Assembly (NCBI GenBank): GCA_029216955.1
Contig: JANAVB010015600.1
Coordinates: 36,580,614-36,644,613, forward strand
Reading direction: 5' to 3'
DNA length: 64,000 nucleotides
DNA from: Iris pallida
Lineage: Eukaryota > Streptophyta > Magnoliopsida > Asparagales > Iridaceae
Shown: one piece after another, positions 60,594 through 64,000 of the stretch
Layout: each line of letters begins with the position of its first letter
Numbering within the stretch: position 1 is the first letter of the stretch
The notes under the pieces: generated by a model
What the model saw: the letters and a program-made list of their open reading frames with translations, nothing else
Told to the model about the DNA's origin: nothing
The model's database searches: none
Program-made: the position numbers and the translations under genes

Positions 60594-63531
<2,938 letters not shown>

Positions 63532-63536
63532 TCATG

Positions 63537-63900
63537 ACAAGTTTAGGGAAAAAAACCTTACTTCCTAATTAGGTGTTTAGCCTAAATTCTATTTAATCTT
63601 GCTAGTCTACCTAGTGACTAACTAAAGTTTAATTAGGCTAGTCTTAATCATTTAATTAGGTGGTCATGTCAAGTTAGTTTAGGTCCTGTAGGGTCACTAA
63701 CAATTATTTAACTAATGGCTAACCACTAATCATATACAATAATATAGCATATGCACTATATTAATTATTACAAATAATTAATCCAAAAATATAATTACCA
63801 GTTTTTTAGAATAAATTTATCTATCACTCAAAATATAATTAAATATTATTAAAATAATAACAAGAAATAAATACCCTCTTCGGGAAAGTGGTAGCTACCA
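63537..63900 (-). mobile_element. Level-0 Tekay-like LTR, right piece
   Basis: Continuation of the LTR from 19427-23574. On the minus strand it starts TGGTAGCTACC and soon reads 'cccgaagagggtattt', matching 'ccagatgagggtattt' at the start of the gag-only element's LTR. Confidence 0.6.
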
Positions 63901-64000
63901 ATCTACCCCTTCGAAAAACTTTGTCCTCTAAATTTAAGTGGTTACTCGTCTCTAGGTCAAGCCCCCAACAATCAAAGCCTCCTAGGCGAAATCCTCTAAT
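63901..64000 (-). mobile_element. Level-0 element: polypurine tract and start of interior
   Basis: The minus strand reads 'tttagaggacaaagtttttcg' then GAAGGGGTAGAT directly before the LTR. This marks the end of a minus-strand element whose body lies beyond the window. Confidence 0.55.

Overview
The window is plant nuclear DNA, most likely from a repeat-rich angiosperm with a large genome. I base that on plant-lineage retroelements (Ty3/gypsy Tat/Ogre with two RNase H domains, Tekay-like elements, Ty1/copia LTRs using an initiator-Met primer site), hAT and CACTA DNA transposons, long (AT)n arrays, and no prokaryotic-style gene packing. I found no host protein-coding gene, rRNA or tRNA. Almost everything interpretable is transposable element sequence. 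The species cannot be named from the sequence alone.

Left part (1-19426): the 3' part of a CACTA transposon (ends 1918) carrying a 532-bp hAT element (39-570); a copia LTR with its primer site (2414-2975); a 1.8-kb non-autonomous DNA transposon filled with an A-rich tandem array (3301-5096); a candidate MITE (5179-5586); an LTR fragment (6046-6620); a minus-strand LARD-like retroelement with no coding capacity (6621-13075); and a copia LTR (13777-18844) split by a 3.66-kb solo LTR with a perfect ACATG duplication (13900-17559).

Right part (19427-64000) is one four-level nest, readable from target-site duplications. Level 0 is a minus-strand Tekay-like LTR (19427-23574 plus 63537-63900). Level 1 is a minus-strand, non-coding LARD-like element (23575-63531; duplication TTATG/TCATG) with its own hAT insertion (57769-58432). 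Level 2 is a Tat/Ogre element of about 17.2 kb (23678-52765; duplication ACATA) inserted into the 3' LTR of level 1. Level 3 is a gag-only element with 5-kb LTRs (24799-36663; duplication CTTCT) inserted into the 3' LTR of level 2. Apparent LTR divergence falls from outside to inside, as this order predicts.

The Tat element is the richest part. On the minus strand it has a 5' LTR, an Arg-type primer site, an extra ORF1 whose ATG overlaps the primer site, then gag, protease, RT, RNase H, a second RNase H and integrase, all interrupted by stops and frameshifts. On the opposite strand, between integrase and the 3' LTR, lies a separate gene-like unit with its own TATA box, three exons whose splice junctions keep frame, a plant mobile domain (PMD)-like region, a coiled-coil C-terminus and poly(A) signals. 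Arrays of short hairpins occur in the LTRs and in intron 1 of this antisense gene. The gag-only element shares an unusual primer-site-like sequence with the level-1 element. These are the most interesting observations.
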